Shown in pieces: positions 16,919 through 25,211 of a stretch of 64,000 nt of DNA. Location: positions 248,001-312,000 of the forward strand of contig NZ_RBAM01000007.1 of assembly GCF_003626645.1 (NCBI RefSeq). Reading direction: 5' to 3'. How positions within the stretch are numbered: the first letter of the stretch is position 1; every line of letters starts with the position of its first letter. Both the position numbers and the translations under genes were made by a program. The notes under the pieces are model-generated. The model was given only the letters and a program-made list of their open reading frames with translations, did not search any database and was not told the DNA's origin. This DNA is from Streptomyces klenkii (lineage in GTDB: Bacteria > Actinomycetota > Actinomycetes > Streptomycetales > Streptomycetaceae).

Positions 16919-18184
16919 ATGGACGCCGCATTCACCGAGGAGCAGGGCGAGGTCCGGCGCACCCTGCGCGAGCTGCTGCTCAAGCGCTGCGGGCCCGAGG
17001 AGCTCCGGGCCGCCGTCCGCACCCGCGCCGGCCACGACGAGGCGCTGTGGCGGCAGCTGGCCGAACAGCTGGGGCTGCCCGGGCTGGCCGTCGAGCGGCA
17101 CTACGGAGGCGTGGGCTGCGGCCCCACGGAGCTCGCCCTGGCCTGCGAAGAGACGGGCCGGGTGCTGCTGCCGTCCCCGCTGCTCGCCACGGCGGGCCTC
17201 GTGGCCCCCCTGGTCGCCGCGCTGGGCACGCGCGCGCAGCGGACGGAGCTGCTGCCCCGTATCGCCTCCGGAGAGCTCACAGGGGCCCTCGCGCTGCCCT
17301 GTGCCTCGCTCACCGCCGCGCTCGGCCTCACAGGACCTCCGGGCGGCGCGTGGGCCGGAGGCGGCAGGACCGGCGGCGTACAGGCGCGGCAGGCGGGGGA
17401 GGGGCAGGGCTGGCGGCTGTACGGGGAGGCGGCGCAGGTCCTCGACGGGCACACCGCGGGGCTGCTGCTGGTCGCTGCGCGGGCGGGCGGGTACGTCAGC
17501 GGCCGCACGCTGCTGTTCGTCCTGCGGCCCGGTGTGGTCCGTGGGGTGCGCCGTACGCGTCTGACCGCCCTGGACGAGACGCGGCCGCAGGCCCGCATCG
17601 AGCTGCGGGACGCGGAGGCCGACCTCCTCGGCAGCGCGGACGGCGGGGTTCCGGAGGCGCTGGCCCGGCTGGGCGCGAGCGTCGCGGCGATGCTGGCCGC
17701 GGAGGCCGTCGGCGCGGCGGACCGGGCGCTGGAGCGGACGGTCGAACACGTGCGGACGCGTGAGCAGTTCGGGCGGCCGATCGGCTCCTTCCAGGCCGTC
17801 AAGCACCGCCTGGCCGACCTGTACGTGTCCGTGCAGGCCGCGCGCTCCGCCGCCTACTACGCGGCCTGGGCGGCGGGGGAGGTGTCCGCCGCAGCGGAGG
17901 ACGGCTCAAGCGCCTCAGAAGGCCCCTACGGGGCCGGGGGAGCCGCGGCAGACGCAGGAGTTGCTCTCGCGCAGGCCCTGGAGACGCTGGGGTCCGTGGC
18001 CGCGGAGGCCGTCCAGTTGCACGGAGGGATCGGGGTGACGTGGGAGCACGACATCCAGCTGTACTTCAAACGGGCTGCTTCCGACGGCCTGCTCTTCGGA
18101 CCACCGGAGCGGCTGCGCGCCCGGGCCGCGGAGCTCGCCGGGCTGTTTGCCGGGCGGACCGGCCGGGAAGCGGTGACCCCGTGA
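16919..18184 (+). CDS. Acyl-CoA dehydrogenase (second)
   Basis: 421 aa from ATG 16919 with GGGGAGGG eight bases upstream; a GTG at 16910 would fall inside this ribosome-binding site. N-terminal helical domain, a middle domain degenerate in the usual FAD loop, and a C-terminal domain with TREQFGRPIGSFQAVKHRLADL (flavin/adenine contacts) and QLHGGIGVTWEHDIQLYFKRA. The degenerate middle domain suggests the non-catalytic or specialised half of a heteromeric FadE, as known in steroid catabolism, but its partner is not adjacent. A Ser/Gly-rich insertion of about 25 residues near residue 325 is unusual. The stop overlaps the next start (GTGA). Confidence 0.9.
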   Translation: MDAAFTEEQGEVRRTLRELLLKRCGPEELRAAVRTRAGHDEALWRQLAEQLGLPGLAVERHYGGVGCGPTELALACEETGRVLLPSPLLATAGLVAPLVAALGTRAQRTELLPRIASGELTGALALPCASLTAALGLTGPPGGAWAGGGRTGGVQARQAGEGQGWRLYGEAAQVLDGHTAGLLLVAARAGGYVSGRTLLFVLRPGVVRGVRRTRLTALDETRPQARIELRDAEADLLGSADGGVPEALARLGASVAAMLAAEAVGAADRALERTVEHVRTREQFGRPIGSFQAVKHRLADLYVSVQAARSAAYYAAWAAGEVSAAAEDGSSASEGPYGAGGAAADAGVALAQALETLGSVAAEAVQLHGGIGVTWEHDIQLYFKRAASDGLLFGPPERLRARAAELAGLFAGRTGREAVTP

Positions 18185-18681
18185 AGGGCGCCGCGGCGGA
18201 GCGCGTGGAGCGCATGGTGCAGCGGGTCTCGTCGACCCGTACGTTCGCGAGGATCGCACCGCACTGCATCCCGGCCCTGGACCGTGCGGTGCACCGGCTG
18301 ACGGGCGGCAGGAAGCTGCTCAGCGCCCGCCTGCTGCCCAGCCTGGTGCTCACGTCGACGGGTGCCCGTACCGGGCTGCCGCGGCACACGCCGCTCGCCT
18401 GCATGCCGGAGGGCCCGAGGCCGGCGCCTCCGGCCGCATGGGTACTCATCGGGAGCAATTTCGGGCGCCCGGGTCACCCCGCATGGACGGCGAACCTGAA
18501 GGCGCACCCCGAGGCGGAGATCAGCTGGAAGGGGCGTGACGTGCCGGTGCGGGCGCGGCTGCTGCGCGGCGCCGAGCGGGAGGCCGCGTGGGCGGACGTG
18601 GTGAAGTTCTGGCCGCCGTACGCGCGCTACCAGGCGCGCGTGGAACGGGAGATCCGGCTGTTCCGGCTGGAGCGGAGGTAG
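18181..18681 (+). CDS. Deazaflavin (F420)-dependent nitroreductase family protein (Ddn-like)
   Basis: 166 aa from a GTG that overlaps the preceding stop. The motif NFGRPGHPAWTANLKAHPEAEISWKGRDVPV is the F420-binding signature of the Ddn/FDOR-A family, whose members use reduced F420 to reduce enones, quinones or nitro compounds. Hydrophobic N-terminus (LLSARLLPSLVLTSTGARTGLPRHTPL) as in Ddn. Translational coupling with an acyl-CoA dehydrogenase suggests a hydride-transfer step on a pathway intermediate. The pathway's F420 demand fits the operator found before fbiC. Confidence 0.88.
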   Translation: MKGAAAERVERMVQRVSSTRTFARIAPHCIPALDRAVHRLTGGRKLLSARLLPSLVLTSTGARTGLPRHTPLACMPEGPRPAPPAAWVLIGSNFGRPGHPAWTANLKAHPEAEISWKGRDVPVRARLLRGAEREAAWADVVKFWPPYARYQARVEREIRLFRLERR

Positions 18682-18707
18682 CGGGCCGGAAGCGGGTGAG
18701 AATCACG

Positions 18708-18748
18708 GCGGCGGGCCCCCTCCGGGCCGGCCGGTGGGGGCCCGCCGC
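18708..18748. terminator. Bidirectional terminator hairpin
   Basis: GCGGCGGGCCCCC and GGGGGCCCGCCGC form a perfect 13-bp stem with a 15-nt loop between the convergent Ddn-like and TetR genes. Confidence 0.7.
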
Positions 18749-18854
18749 TGCGATGACAGGACGTGCAGGGGTACGGACGCGCAGACGTACGAGGTGCCGG
18801 AGTGCTCTGGAGCGTGCCGGAGCGCTGCCCGGCCGGCTTCTGGCTTGCCGGCTG

Positions 18855-19502
18855 CTACTTCGTCGGCTTCTTGCCCGTGATGCCCAGGTGGACCAGGAGG
18901 GCGAGGTTCGGCTTGAGCTCGGCCTGCTTGACGCCCCAGCTCTGGAAGCCCTTCTGGTGCGAGGCCACCGCGGCGAGCATGGCGACGAGCGAACCGGCGA
19001 TCGCCGCGGGGTTCACGTCCTTGTCCAGCTTGCCCTTGGTCTGGAGCTCCTTGACGGAGTCCGTGAGGGAGCTGGTGACGGCGTTGAGGATCTTCATGCG
19101 GATCTTGTAGAACCGCTTGTCGCCCTCGGCCGCCCCGAGGTCGACCACCCGGAGGATGGCGTCGTGCTTGCGCCAGAACCCGAGGAAGCCGTCCACGAGC
19201 TCTTCGGCCGCCTGCCAGCCGGACTTGCCGACCCAGGACCGCCCGGCGACGAGCTCGGTCAGGCTCGCGCCCTCCTTCGCCATCTCCTCGGCGATCTCGA
19301 GGACCGCGCCCTCGACGTCCGGGAAGTACTGGTAGAAGGTCGCGGGCGAGGTGCCGGCCTTGCGGGCGACGTCGATGACCTTGACGTCGCGGTAGGGAGA
19401 GGAGCTGAGCATTTCGCTGAGGCAGTCGAGCAGCTTCTGCCGCGTCGCCTGGCCGCGCCGACCGGCCACGCGGCCGTCGACGGTGCGTACTTGTCCTGTC
19501 AT
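18855..19502 (-). CDS. TetR-family transcriptional regulator, candidate master repressor of the catabolic regulon
   Basis: 215 aa. The HTH lies in RQKLLDCLSEMLSSSPYRDVKVIDVARKAGTSPATFYQYFPDVEGAV at about residues 20-66, followed by an all-helical ligand domain with AEELVDGFLGFWRKHDAILRVVDLGA and a basic C-terminus. It is the only TetR gene in the window and sits in the middle of the locus. A degenerate copy of the palindrome (10 of 12) covers its start codon, suggesting autoregulation. By family knowledge the ligand would be a pathway acyl-CoA or acid that releases DNA. Assignment of the palindrome to this protein is inference. Confidence 0.92.
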   Translation of the reverse strand: MTGQVRTVDGRVAGRRGQATRQKLLDCLSEMLSSSPYRDVKVIDVARKAGTSPATFYQYFPDVEGAVLEIAEEMAKEGASLTELVAGRSWVGKSGWQAAEELVDGFLGFWRKHDAILRVVDLGAAEGDKRFYKIRMKILNAVTSSLTDSVKELQTKGKLDKDVNPAAIAGSLVAMLAAVASHQKGFQSWGVKQAELKPNLALLVHLGITGKKPTK

Positions 19503-19510
19503 GCCGTCAG
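19496..19510. promoter_or_regulatory. Degenerate operator over the TetR start codon (weak copy)
   Basis: CTGTCA-TGC-CGTCAG matches the regulon palindrome at 10 of 12 positions; one half is perfect. It overlaps the start codon at 19500-19502. Confidence 0.35.
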
Positions 19511-19992
19511 CTTACCGAGGGGTGATCGGAGCGCGATTCGGCCGCATGCAAATGGGGGCAGGGGTCCGGAGTGGGGTGTAAGGCCAGCTCAGGCGGTATA
19601 CGGGGGACCGTGGAAAGATCGCCGGGGATTGGCCCGTACCGGTGAATCGTCTTATCAACAGGCTGTGGACAACGCCCGTCGGAGACCCTTCGCACGGTTG
19701 TCCACAGGTCCGCCGGAACACCCCCTTCGCCCGCTACGGTGGCATGCGTGAACACACCCCGCGGGGCATGGCGGAAGCTCCCGGGGGCGGCGGCGGGTCG
19801 CGTACGGGAAGCGGGGTCAGGAGGCGCGGGACGAGTCGTTCCGCATGTGGTGGAGAGAAGGTGAAGCGCGACCCGGTTTCGCCACCGCGTCGTTCGCCAG
19901 GAAGAATCAGCATGCGTACCCCGGGATAATTCGCGGTGAGACGCTGCACGGGGCTGAAACCCTTCAAGCCCCGACGGGGAGGTGGCAGGTCA
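19503..19992. other. 490-bp gene-free region with DnaA-box-like inverted repeat
   Basis: Between the divergent TetR and Ser/Thr kinase genes. Besides the DnaA-box cluster listed separately, a TACGGT -10-like element at 19735-19740 precedes GTG 19748 by seven bases, which could start a 38-codon leaderless ORF. Its codon usage is not Streptomyces-like, so it is not called. The rest shows no gene. Confidence 0.5.
19652..19707. promoter_or_regulatory. Cluster of DnaA-box-like sequences
   Basis: TGTGGACAA (19664-19672) and TTGTCCACA (19698-19706) are perfect, oppositely oriented Streptomyces-type DnaA boxes within an 11-bp inverted repeat (CTGTGGACAAC/GTTGTCCACAG). TTATCAACA at 19652-19660 is a one-mismatch E. 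coli-type box. Confidence 0.6.
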
Positions 19993-22524
19993 GTGGTGGA
20001 GCAGCTTACGCAGCACGACCCGAGACGGATCGGCCCGTTCGAGGTGCTCGGCCGACTCGGTGCCGGTGGCATGGGGCTGGTCTATCTCGCCCGCTCGGCG
20101 TCCGGCCGGCGGGTGGCGATCAAGACGGTGCGCACGGAGCTCGCCGAGGACCAGCTCTTCCGGGTCCGCTTCACCCGCGAGGTGGAGGCGGCCCGCGCGG
20201 TCAGCGGCTTCTACACCGCGGCCGTCGTCGACGCCGACCCGCGCGCCGCCGTGCCGTGGCTCGCCACCGCGTACGTGCCCGCGCCCTCCCTCGAGGAGAT
20301 CGTCAACGAGTGCGGGCCCCTGCCCGCCCAGGCCGTGCGCTGGCTCGCGGCCGGCATCGCCGAGGCGCTGCAGTCCATCCACGGCGCCGGCCTGGTCCAC
20401 CGCGACCTCAAGCCGTCCAACGTGCTGGTCGTCGAGGACGGCCCGCGCGTCATCGACTTCGGCATCGCCTCCGGCGTCTCCAACACCCGCCTGACGATGA
20501 CCAACGTCGCCGTCGGCACGCCCGCCTACATGTCGCCCGAGCAGGCGCGGGACTCCCGCAGCGTCACCGGCTCCAGCGACATCTTCTCCCTCGGCTCCAC
20601 CCTCGTCTTCGCGGCCACCGGCCACGCCCCCTTCCACGGCGCGAACCCCGTGGAGACGGTCTTCATGCTGCTCCGCGAGGGCCCCGACCTCAGCGGCCTG
20701 CCCGACGAGCTGCGGCCCCTGATCGACTCGTGCATGCAGATGGCCGCCGAGCACCGGCCCAGCCCCGCCGACCTCCAGGCCGAGCTGGCCCCGCACCTCT
20801 TCGCCTCCGGCGGGGGCGACGACAGCGGCACGGCCTCCGCCTGGCTGCCCGACAACGCCGTCTCGCTCATCGAGCAGCGCCGCGCCGGCCAGCGGCCCGC
20901 GGCGGCCGCGGCCACCGGCAGGGCGGGCGGCCGCGGCCGGGCCTCCGCCCCTCCGCCCCCCGCGCAGCCGCCGGCCTCCGCGCCTTCCTACGACCCGTCG
21001 GGCCCCGGTGCCCACAGCGGCCCCGCCTGGGGCGACGGGCGCGGCACCGGCCGCTCCCCGATGCCCGCCGGCCACGACCCGCGCGGCGGCCTGAGCGCCC
21101 CGCTCGACTCCCGGGCCGGAGCCGCCACGGCTCCGCACGCACCGCCGGCCCGCTATCCGGCGCCGCCCGCGCACGACGGGTCCGTGCGGCTCGCGGGCTC
21201 GCAGGTCCCCATCGGCCCGGGCCCCCGCGTCGCCGACGGCCGCGATGCCCACTCCCAGGCGGGCACCGGTCCGGCGACGGGCTGGGTGCGCCCGCCCGCC
21301 GGCGTGCCCGGCACCGCGCCCGCCCCCTCCGTGCCCGCCCAGGCGACAGGGCCCGCGGCCGACGCGGCCACCAACGCACCCGGCGACCAGGGGCGTTGGC
21401 GGCCCTGGCGCTTCCGCATGTCCAACGACGTCTGGGGTACGCCCACCGTCGCCGGCGAGCTGCTCTACGTCACGTCGTTCGAGGTGCACGCCCTCGACGT
21501 GGCCACCGGGCGGCGCCAGTTCAAGACCCGTGACGTGGCCTGGGCGATGGCCGTCACCGACGGGCGCATCCACGCCTCCGACGGCCCCACGCTCTACGCC
21601 CTGGACGCGGCCGACGGCGCCGAGCGCTGGCGCCTCGCCACCGACGGCTGGGTCTACTCCCTGCGGGCCGAGCGCGGCACGGTCGTCACGGGCACCCGCG
21701 GCGGCGGCGTCCAGGCCTGGGAGGCCGCCAACGGCGAGCTGCTGTGGGAGATGGGCGGCGCCCAGACCGACTTCGAGACGCCGGACTGCGGGCCGGTCGT
21801 CCACGACGGCGTGGTCTACGTCTGGGCCGACGCCCGGCTGCGGGCCCTGGAGGCCCGTACCGGCGCCGAGCGCTGGTCGTACCCGGTGGGCGACACCGCC
21901 TCGTGCGGCGGCGTTCCCGTACGGCTCCTGGCAGGCCCCGACGGCGTCGTCTACGTCGCCGCGGGCACGCGCGTGCTGGCCATCGACGTGGCGCGCGGTG
22001 ATGTGCGCTGGCGCTTCGAGGCGCCCGCCGTGTTCCTCAGCCCGCCGGCCTTCGCCCCCGGCCCCGCCGTCACCGGAGGCGGCGTCTACATCGCCGACTA
22101 CCTGGGCACCGTCTACGCCCTGGACGCCGCCACCGGCCGCGATCGCTGGCGCATCGCCACCGAGGCCCGGCAGTCCACGGAACCGGTGCTGGTGGCGGCC
22201 GGCTCCGTCCACCTGGGCAGCGGCGGGGCGCTCTACACGCTCGACGCGGTCACCGGCACGCCGAAGTGGCGCTTCGCGGCCGGCGGCGACGTCGTGGGCT
22301 CCCCGGTCATCGCCGACGGCCGCATCCACTTCGGCTCCGCCGACCACTGTCTGTACACGGTGGACGCCGCGGGCGGCCAGCTGCGGTGGAAGCTCGCCAC
22401 GGGCGGGGAGATCACCGGCTCGCCGGTGGCGGCGGGCGGCGTGGTGTACGCGTGCAGCAAGGACCGCTGCGTGTACGCACTGGACGCGGCCAAGGGCACC
22501 GGGATGGCGTCCTCGCGGCGCTGA
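19993..22524 (+). CDS. Serine/threonine protein kinase with C-terminal PQQ-like beta-propeller
   Basis: 843 aa from GTG 19993 (GGGGAGGTGG upstream; a second GTG follows directly). The kinase domain spans about residues 13-275: GRLGAGGMGLVYLARS (P-loop), VAIKTV (catalytic Lys), HRDLKPSNVLV (catalytic loop), DFGIAS (Mg loop) and TPAYMSPEQ. A Pro/Ala-rich linker of about 190 residues follows. From about residue 475 a WD40/PQQ-type propeller has repeats such as VYALDAATGRDRWRI and LYTLDAVTGTPKWRF. No transmembrane segment was seen between them, so the propeller is probably cytoplasmic, unlike PASTA kinases. Its substrate is unknown. Confidence 0.92.
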   Translation: MVEQLTQHDPRRIGPFEVLGRLGAGGMGLVYLARSASGRRVAIKTVRTELAEDQLFRVRFTREVEAARAVSGFYTAAVVDADPRAAVPWLATAYVPAPSLEEIVNECGPLPAQAVRWLAAGIAEALQSIHGAGLVHRDLKPSNVLVVEDGPRVIDFGIASGVSNTRLTMTNVAVGTPAYMSPEQARDSRSVTGSSDIFSLGSTLVFAATGHAPFHGANPVETVFMLLREGPDLSGLPDELRPLIDSCMQMAAEHRPSPADLQAELAPHLFASGGGDDSGTASAWLPDNAVSLIEQRRAGQRPAAAAATGRAGGRGRASAPPPPAQPPASAPSYDPSGPGAHSGPAWGDGRGTGRSPMPAGHDPRGGLSAPLDSRAGAATAPHAPPARYPAPPAHDGSVRLAGSQVPIGPGPRVADGRDAHSQAGTGPATGWVRPPAGVPGTAPAPSVPAQATGPAADAATNAPGDQGRWRPWRFRMSNDVWGTPTVAGELLYVTSFEVHALDVATGRRQFKTRDVAWAMAVTDGRIHASDGPTLYALDAADGAERWRLATDGWVYSLRAERGTVVTGTRGGGVQAWEAANGELLWEMGGAQTDFETPDCGPVVHDGVVYVWADARLRALEARTGAERWSYPVGDTASCGGVPVRLLAGPDGVVYVAAGTRVLAIDVARGDVRWRFEAPAVFLSPPAFAPGPAVTGGGVYIADYLGTVYALDAATGRDRWRIATEARQSTEPVLVAAGSVHLGSGGALYTLDAVTGTPKWRFAAGGDVVGSPVIADGRIHFGSADHCLYTVDAAGGQLRWKLATGGEITGSPVAAGGVVYACSKDRCVYALDAAKGTGMASSRR

Positions 22525-22589
22525 CAGCGCGCCTCGCGGCGGGGCGCCCGCTGCTGCCGGCGCCGCTCAGCGCAGTTGGTGCCCTCGCT

Positions 22590-23384
22590 TCAGCGCAGCC
22601 GGTGCCCTCGCTGCCGTGAGGCGAACAGCCGCGCCTGCTCCTCCGGGGGCAGGTTGCCCAGGGAGATCAGGTGCGGCGCGAGGGAGAGGGCTCGTTCCCG
22701 CGTCGCCTCCTTGGCCGCCCACAGTGCCCGCACCGTGCCCTGGACGGCCTCTGTCGGGCAGGCCGCGATGACGGCGGCGGCGCGCAGGGCCGCGGCGACG
22801 GCCTCGCCGGGTGCCGTCAGCTCGGAGACGAGGCCGATCTCGTATGCGCGCCGCGCGGAGAGCCGCTCGGCGGTGCCCATCAGGGCCAGGCGGGCGGCCT
22901 CGCCGAAGGGCATGCGCTGCGCCATATGGATCGTCTCGTAGGCACTGACCATGCCGTACGTCGTGTGCGGGTCGAAGAAGGAGGCGTCCTCGGCGGCCAC
23001 GATGAACTCCGCCTCGCCGAGCAGGTAGAACGCCCCGCCGCACGCCATTCCGCCGACCGCCGCGACGACCGGCTTCCACAGGTCGGCCGACTTGGGGCCG
23101 ACGGCGCGCAAGGGGTCGTCCAGCGAGTAGGGCGAGGCCGGCTGGGGGACGGTGGCGGAGCGGTCGATGCCGGTGCAGAAGGCCCGGTCGCCGGCGCCGG
23201 TCAGCACGACGGCCCGGACGGTGTCGTCGAAGCGGAACCGGCGCCATATGGAAGTGAGTTCGGAGGCGGCTGCCAGGTCGAGGGCGTTGTGCCGCTCGGG
23301 CCGGTCGAGGGTGACGAGGGCGACGCCGTCGGCGTGCACTTCCGCACGTACGCCCGGGCTGCTGCCGCTGCTGTTGCCGCTCAT
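22590..23384 (-). CDS. Enoyl-CoA hydratase/isomerase family protein (second)
   Basis: 264 aa. The ATG overlaps the DUF35 stop (ATGA), showing coupling, so longer frames are rejected. Crotonase blocks: VTLDRPERHNALDLAAA, GDRAFCTGIDRS (first oxyanion loop), AAVGGMACGGAFYLLGEAEFIVAAEDASFFDPHTTYGM (second oxyanion loop), AERLSARRAYEIGLVSEL. The position usually held by Glu reads DPHTTYGM, so the chemistry may differ from simple hydration. Last gene of the thiolase-DUF35-crotonase operon. Confidence 0.9.
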   Translation of the reverse strand: MSGNSSGSSPGVRAEVHADGVALVTLDRPERHNALDLAAASELTSIWRRFRFDDTVRAVVLTGAGDRAFCTGIDRSATVPQPASPYSLDDPLRAVGPKSADLWKPVVAAVGGMACGGAFYLLGEAEFIVAAEDASFFDPHTTYGMVSAYETIHMAQRMPFGEAARLALMGTAERLSARRAYEIGLVSELTAPGEAVAAALRAAAVIAACPTEAVQGTVRALWAAKEATRERALSLAPHLISLGNLPPEEQARLFASRQRGHRLR

Positions 23385-23848
23385 GGCGTCACCTCCAGCA
23401 GCCAGCGCGGCACGGTGAAGCCGCCGGGGAGCCGGGCGAAGGTGACGCGCACGGGGGCGCCGATGTAGAGCTGCTCGGGGTCCACGGAGTTGATGTCCGC
23501 TTCCGGCGCCGCCACGAGGTTGCCGATGAGGCGGATGCGCGGGGCTTCGGCCAGCTCCACGACCACGACGTTGTACGGGGCCCGCGCGGCGTAGGCGGGC
23601 AGGAGCGGCGGGTGGGGCAGGACGTACGACCAGATGCGGCCGCGGCCGCTCATCCGCCGCCAGTCGCTGTCGAAGGACTGGCAGCGCGGGCAGCACGGGC
23701 GCGGCGGGAACCGCAGCTCACGGCAGAGGCCGCAGGCCTGGACGCGGAGTTCGCCGCGCGCCGCGAACTCCCAGAAGGGCGCGCCGTCTTCATCGGGCTC
23801 GGGCAGCAGCAGGCCGTTGTCAGTGGTGCCCCTCATCATGGAGGACAT
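23381..23848 (-). CDS. DUF35 OB-fold/zinc-ribbon protein (ChsH2-like, module B)
   Basis: 155 aa. The zinc-ribbon cysteines are at residues 39, 42, 53 and 56 (ACGLC...CCPRC), and the OB-fold includes GRGRIWSYVLPHPPLL, YNVVVVELAEAPRIRLIGNLV and GAPVRVTFARL. The ribosome-binding site GGAG overlaps the stop of the thiolase-like gene just upstream, so the pair is co-expressed in equal amounts, as expected of a DUF35-thiolase complex. Met4 or Met5 are alternative starts. Confidence 0.9.
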   Translation of the reverse strand: MSSMMRGTTDNGLLLPEPDEDGAPFWEFAARGELRVQACGLCRELRFPPRPCCPRCQSFDSDWRRMSGRGRIWSYVLPHPPLLPAYAARAPYNVVVVELAEAPRIRLIGNLVAAPEADINSVDPEQLYIGAPVRVTFARLPGGFTVPRWLLEVTP

Positions 23849-23852
23849 GAGC

Positions 23853-25049
23853 TCAACTCCTCAGCAGCAGAGCCGATGTGGGGACGCCCTCGCCCGCCGT
23901 GACCAGGCAGGTCGCGGCGCCCGGCACCTGCGCCGTGGAGGTGCCGCGCAGTTGCCGGACGCCTTCGGTGATGAGGTTGAAGCCGTGCACGTAGGCTTCG
24001 CTGAGCCCGCCGCCGCCGGTGTTCAGCGGGAGCCGGCCGCCGAGTTCGAGGGCGCCGTCCTCGGTGAAGGCTGCGCCCTCGCCGCGCCCGCAGAAGCCGT
24101 AGCCCTCCAGGGAGAGCGGGATGAGGGGGGTGAAGGCGTCGTAGATCTGGGCGACGTCGATGTCGGCGGGGCCGAAGTCGGCCGTCTTCCACAGCTGCCG
24201 GGCGGCGGTCCAGGAGGGGCTGGTGAGCGGGTCGTCGTTCCAGTAGTTGACCATGCCGTGGTGCTGGGCGGGCAGGCCCTGCGCGGCGGAGTGCACGTAG
24301 ACGGGGGAGCGGCGGCAGTCGCGGGCCCGGTCGGCGGAGACGACGACGCAGGCCAGGGCGCCGTCCGTCTCCAGGCAGTTGTCGTAGAGGCAGAGCGGTT
24401 CGCTGATCCAGCGCGAGGTCATGTAGGTCTCGCGGGTGAGCGGGCGCCCGTGCATGACGGCGGCCGGGTTCCGGGCGGCGTGGTTGCGGCAGGCGCGGGC
24501 GACGTTGAAGAAGTGGTCACGGGTGGCGCCGTACTCGTGCATGTAGCGGCGGGCGAGCATGGCGATCTCGTCGGCCGGGCGGATCAGCCCGTACGGGCGG
24601 GTCCACTGTGCGGGGGTGGGCAGCTGCGTCCGGGTGTTGCGCCAGGGGCGGGGGCCGGAGCCGCGCTTGCGGGAGCGCCAGGCGACGCCGACGGACGCCT
24701 GGCCGGTGGCGATCGCCGCGGCGAGGTGGGCGACGGTCGCGCAGGAGGCGCCGCCGCCGAAGCCGGTCCGGGCGAAGAAGGTCACGTCGCCCGCGCCGAT
24801 GGACTTGGCGATCTCGACCTCGTCGGTCTCCTCCATGGTGTACGAGGCGAAGGCGTCGACCTGGGAAGGGGGGATGCCCGCGTCGTCGAGCGCGGCGAGG
24901 ATCGCGCGGCAGGCCAGGGTCTTCTCCGAGGCTTCGAGCCGGCGGGCGAAGGGGGTCTGACCTATGCCGACGATCGCGGTGGCGTCCTTGAGCGCCGGTG
25001 AGCCCCTGCGGGCCGGGGGAGGTGCAGGTGTCGTGCTTCTCGTGGCCAT
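23853..25049 (-). CDS. Thiolase-fold lipid-transfer protein (Ltp/SCP-x type, probable retro-aldolase, module B)
   Basis: 398 aa, about the same length as module A. Thiolase fold with ATAIVGIGQTPFARRLEAS at the N-terminus, the Ltp-typical RRYMHEYGATRDHF, Tyr303 in QIYDAFTPLIPLSLEGYGFC and the loop LPLNTGGGGLSEAYVHG. The usual condensing-thiolase CxS motif is absent; GGGASCAT has a Cys, but it aligns with Trp87 of module A rather than with a nucleophile. It heads an operon with DUF35 and a crotonase, which is the expected gene set for retro-aldol side-chain shortening. Substrate unknown. Confidence 0.9.
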   Translation of the reverse strand: MATRSTTPAPPPARRGSPALKDATAIVGIGQTPFARRLEASEKTLACRAILAALDDAGIPPSQVDAFASYTMEETDEVEIAKSIGAGDVTFFARTGFGGGASCATVAHLAAAIATGQASVGVAWRSRKRGSGPRPWRNTRTQLPTPAQWTRPYGLIRPADEIAMLARRYMHEYGATRDHFFNVARACRNHAARNPAAVMHGRPLTRETYMTSRWISEPLCLYDNCLETDGALACVVVSADRARDCRRSPVYVHSAAQGLPAQHHGMVNYWNDDPLTSPSWTAARQLWKTADFGPADIDVAQIYDAFTPLIPLSLEGYGFCGRGEGAAFTEDGALELGGRLPLNTGGGGLSEAYVHGFNLITEGVRQLRGTSTAQVPGAATCLVTAGEGVPTSALLLRS

Positions 25050-25161
25050 CGTCGCCTCCGCACTGGTTCCGGCGCTGCTGTCGGCGCTGTTTCCCTCACC
25101 GTTGCTACTGCCCTTGCTGCCGCTGCTTCCCCTGCTGACAGCGCGGAAGGGTATCGCTAAT

Positions 25162-25176
25162 CTGACGAACAGTCAG
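25162..25176. promoter_or_regulatory. Proposed TetR-regulon operator (copy 6)
   Basis: CTGACG-AAC-AGTCAG, 11 of 12 positions, 36-50 bp upstream of the FadD3-like gene and in the shared divergent region with the thiolase-DUF35-crotonase operon. Confidence 0.72.
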
Positions 25177-25211
25177 CAGTGGGCCGGCCGGGGCGGCGGG
25201 GAGGGCACGCG

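Noticed and set aside
19748..19861. 38-codon leaderless ORF after TACGGT
   Set aside because: Third codon positions are not GC-biased as in real genes here; no homologous motif.
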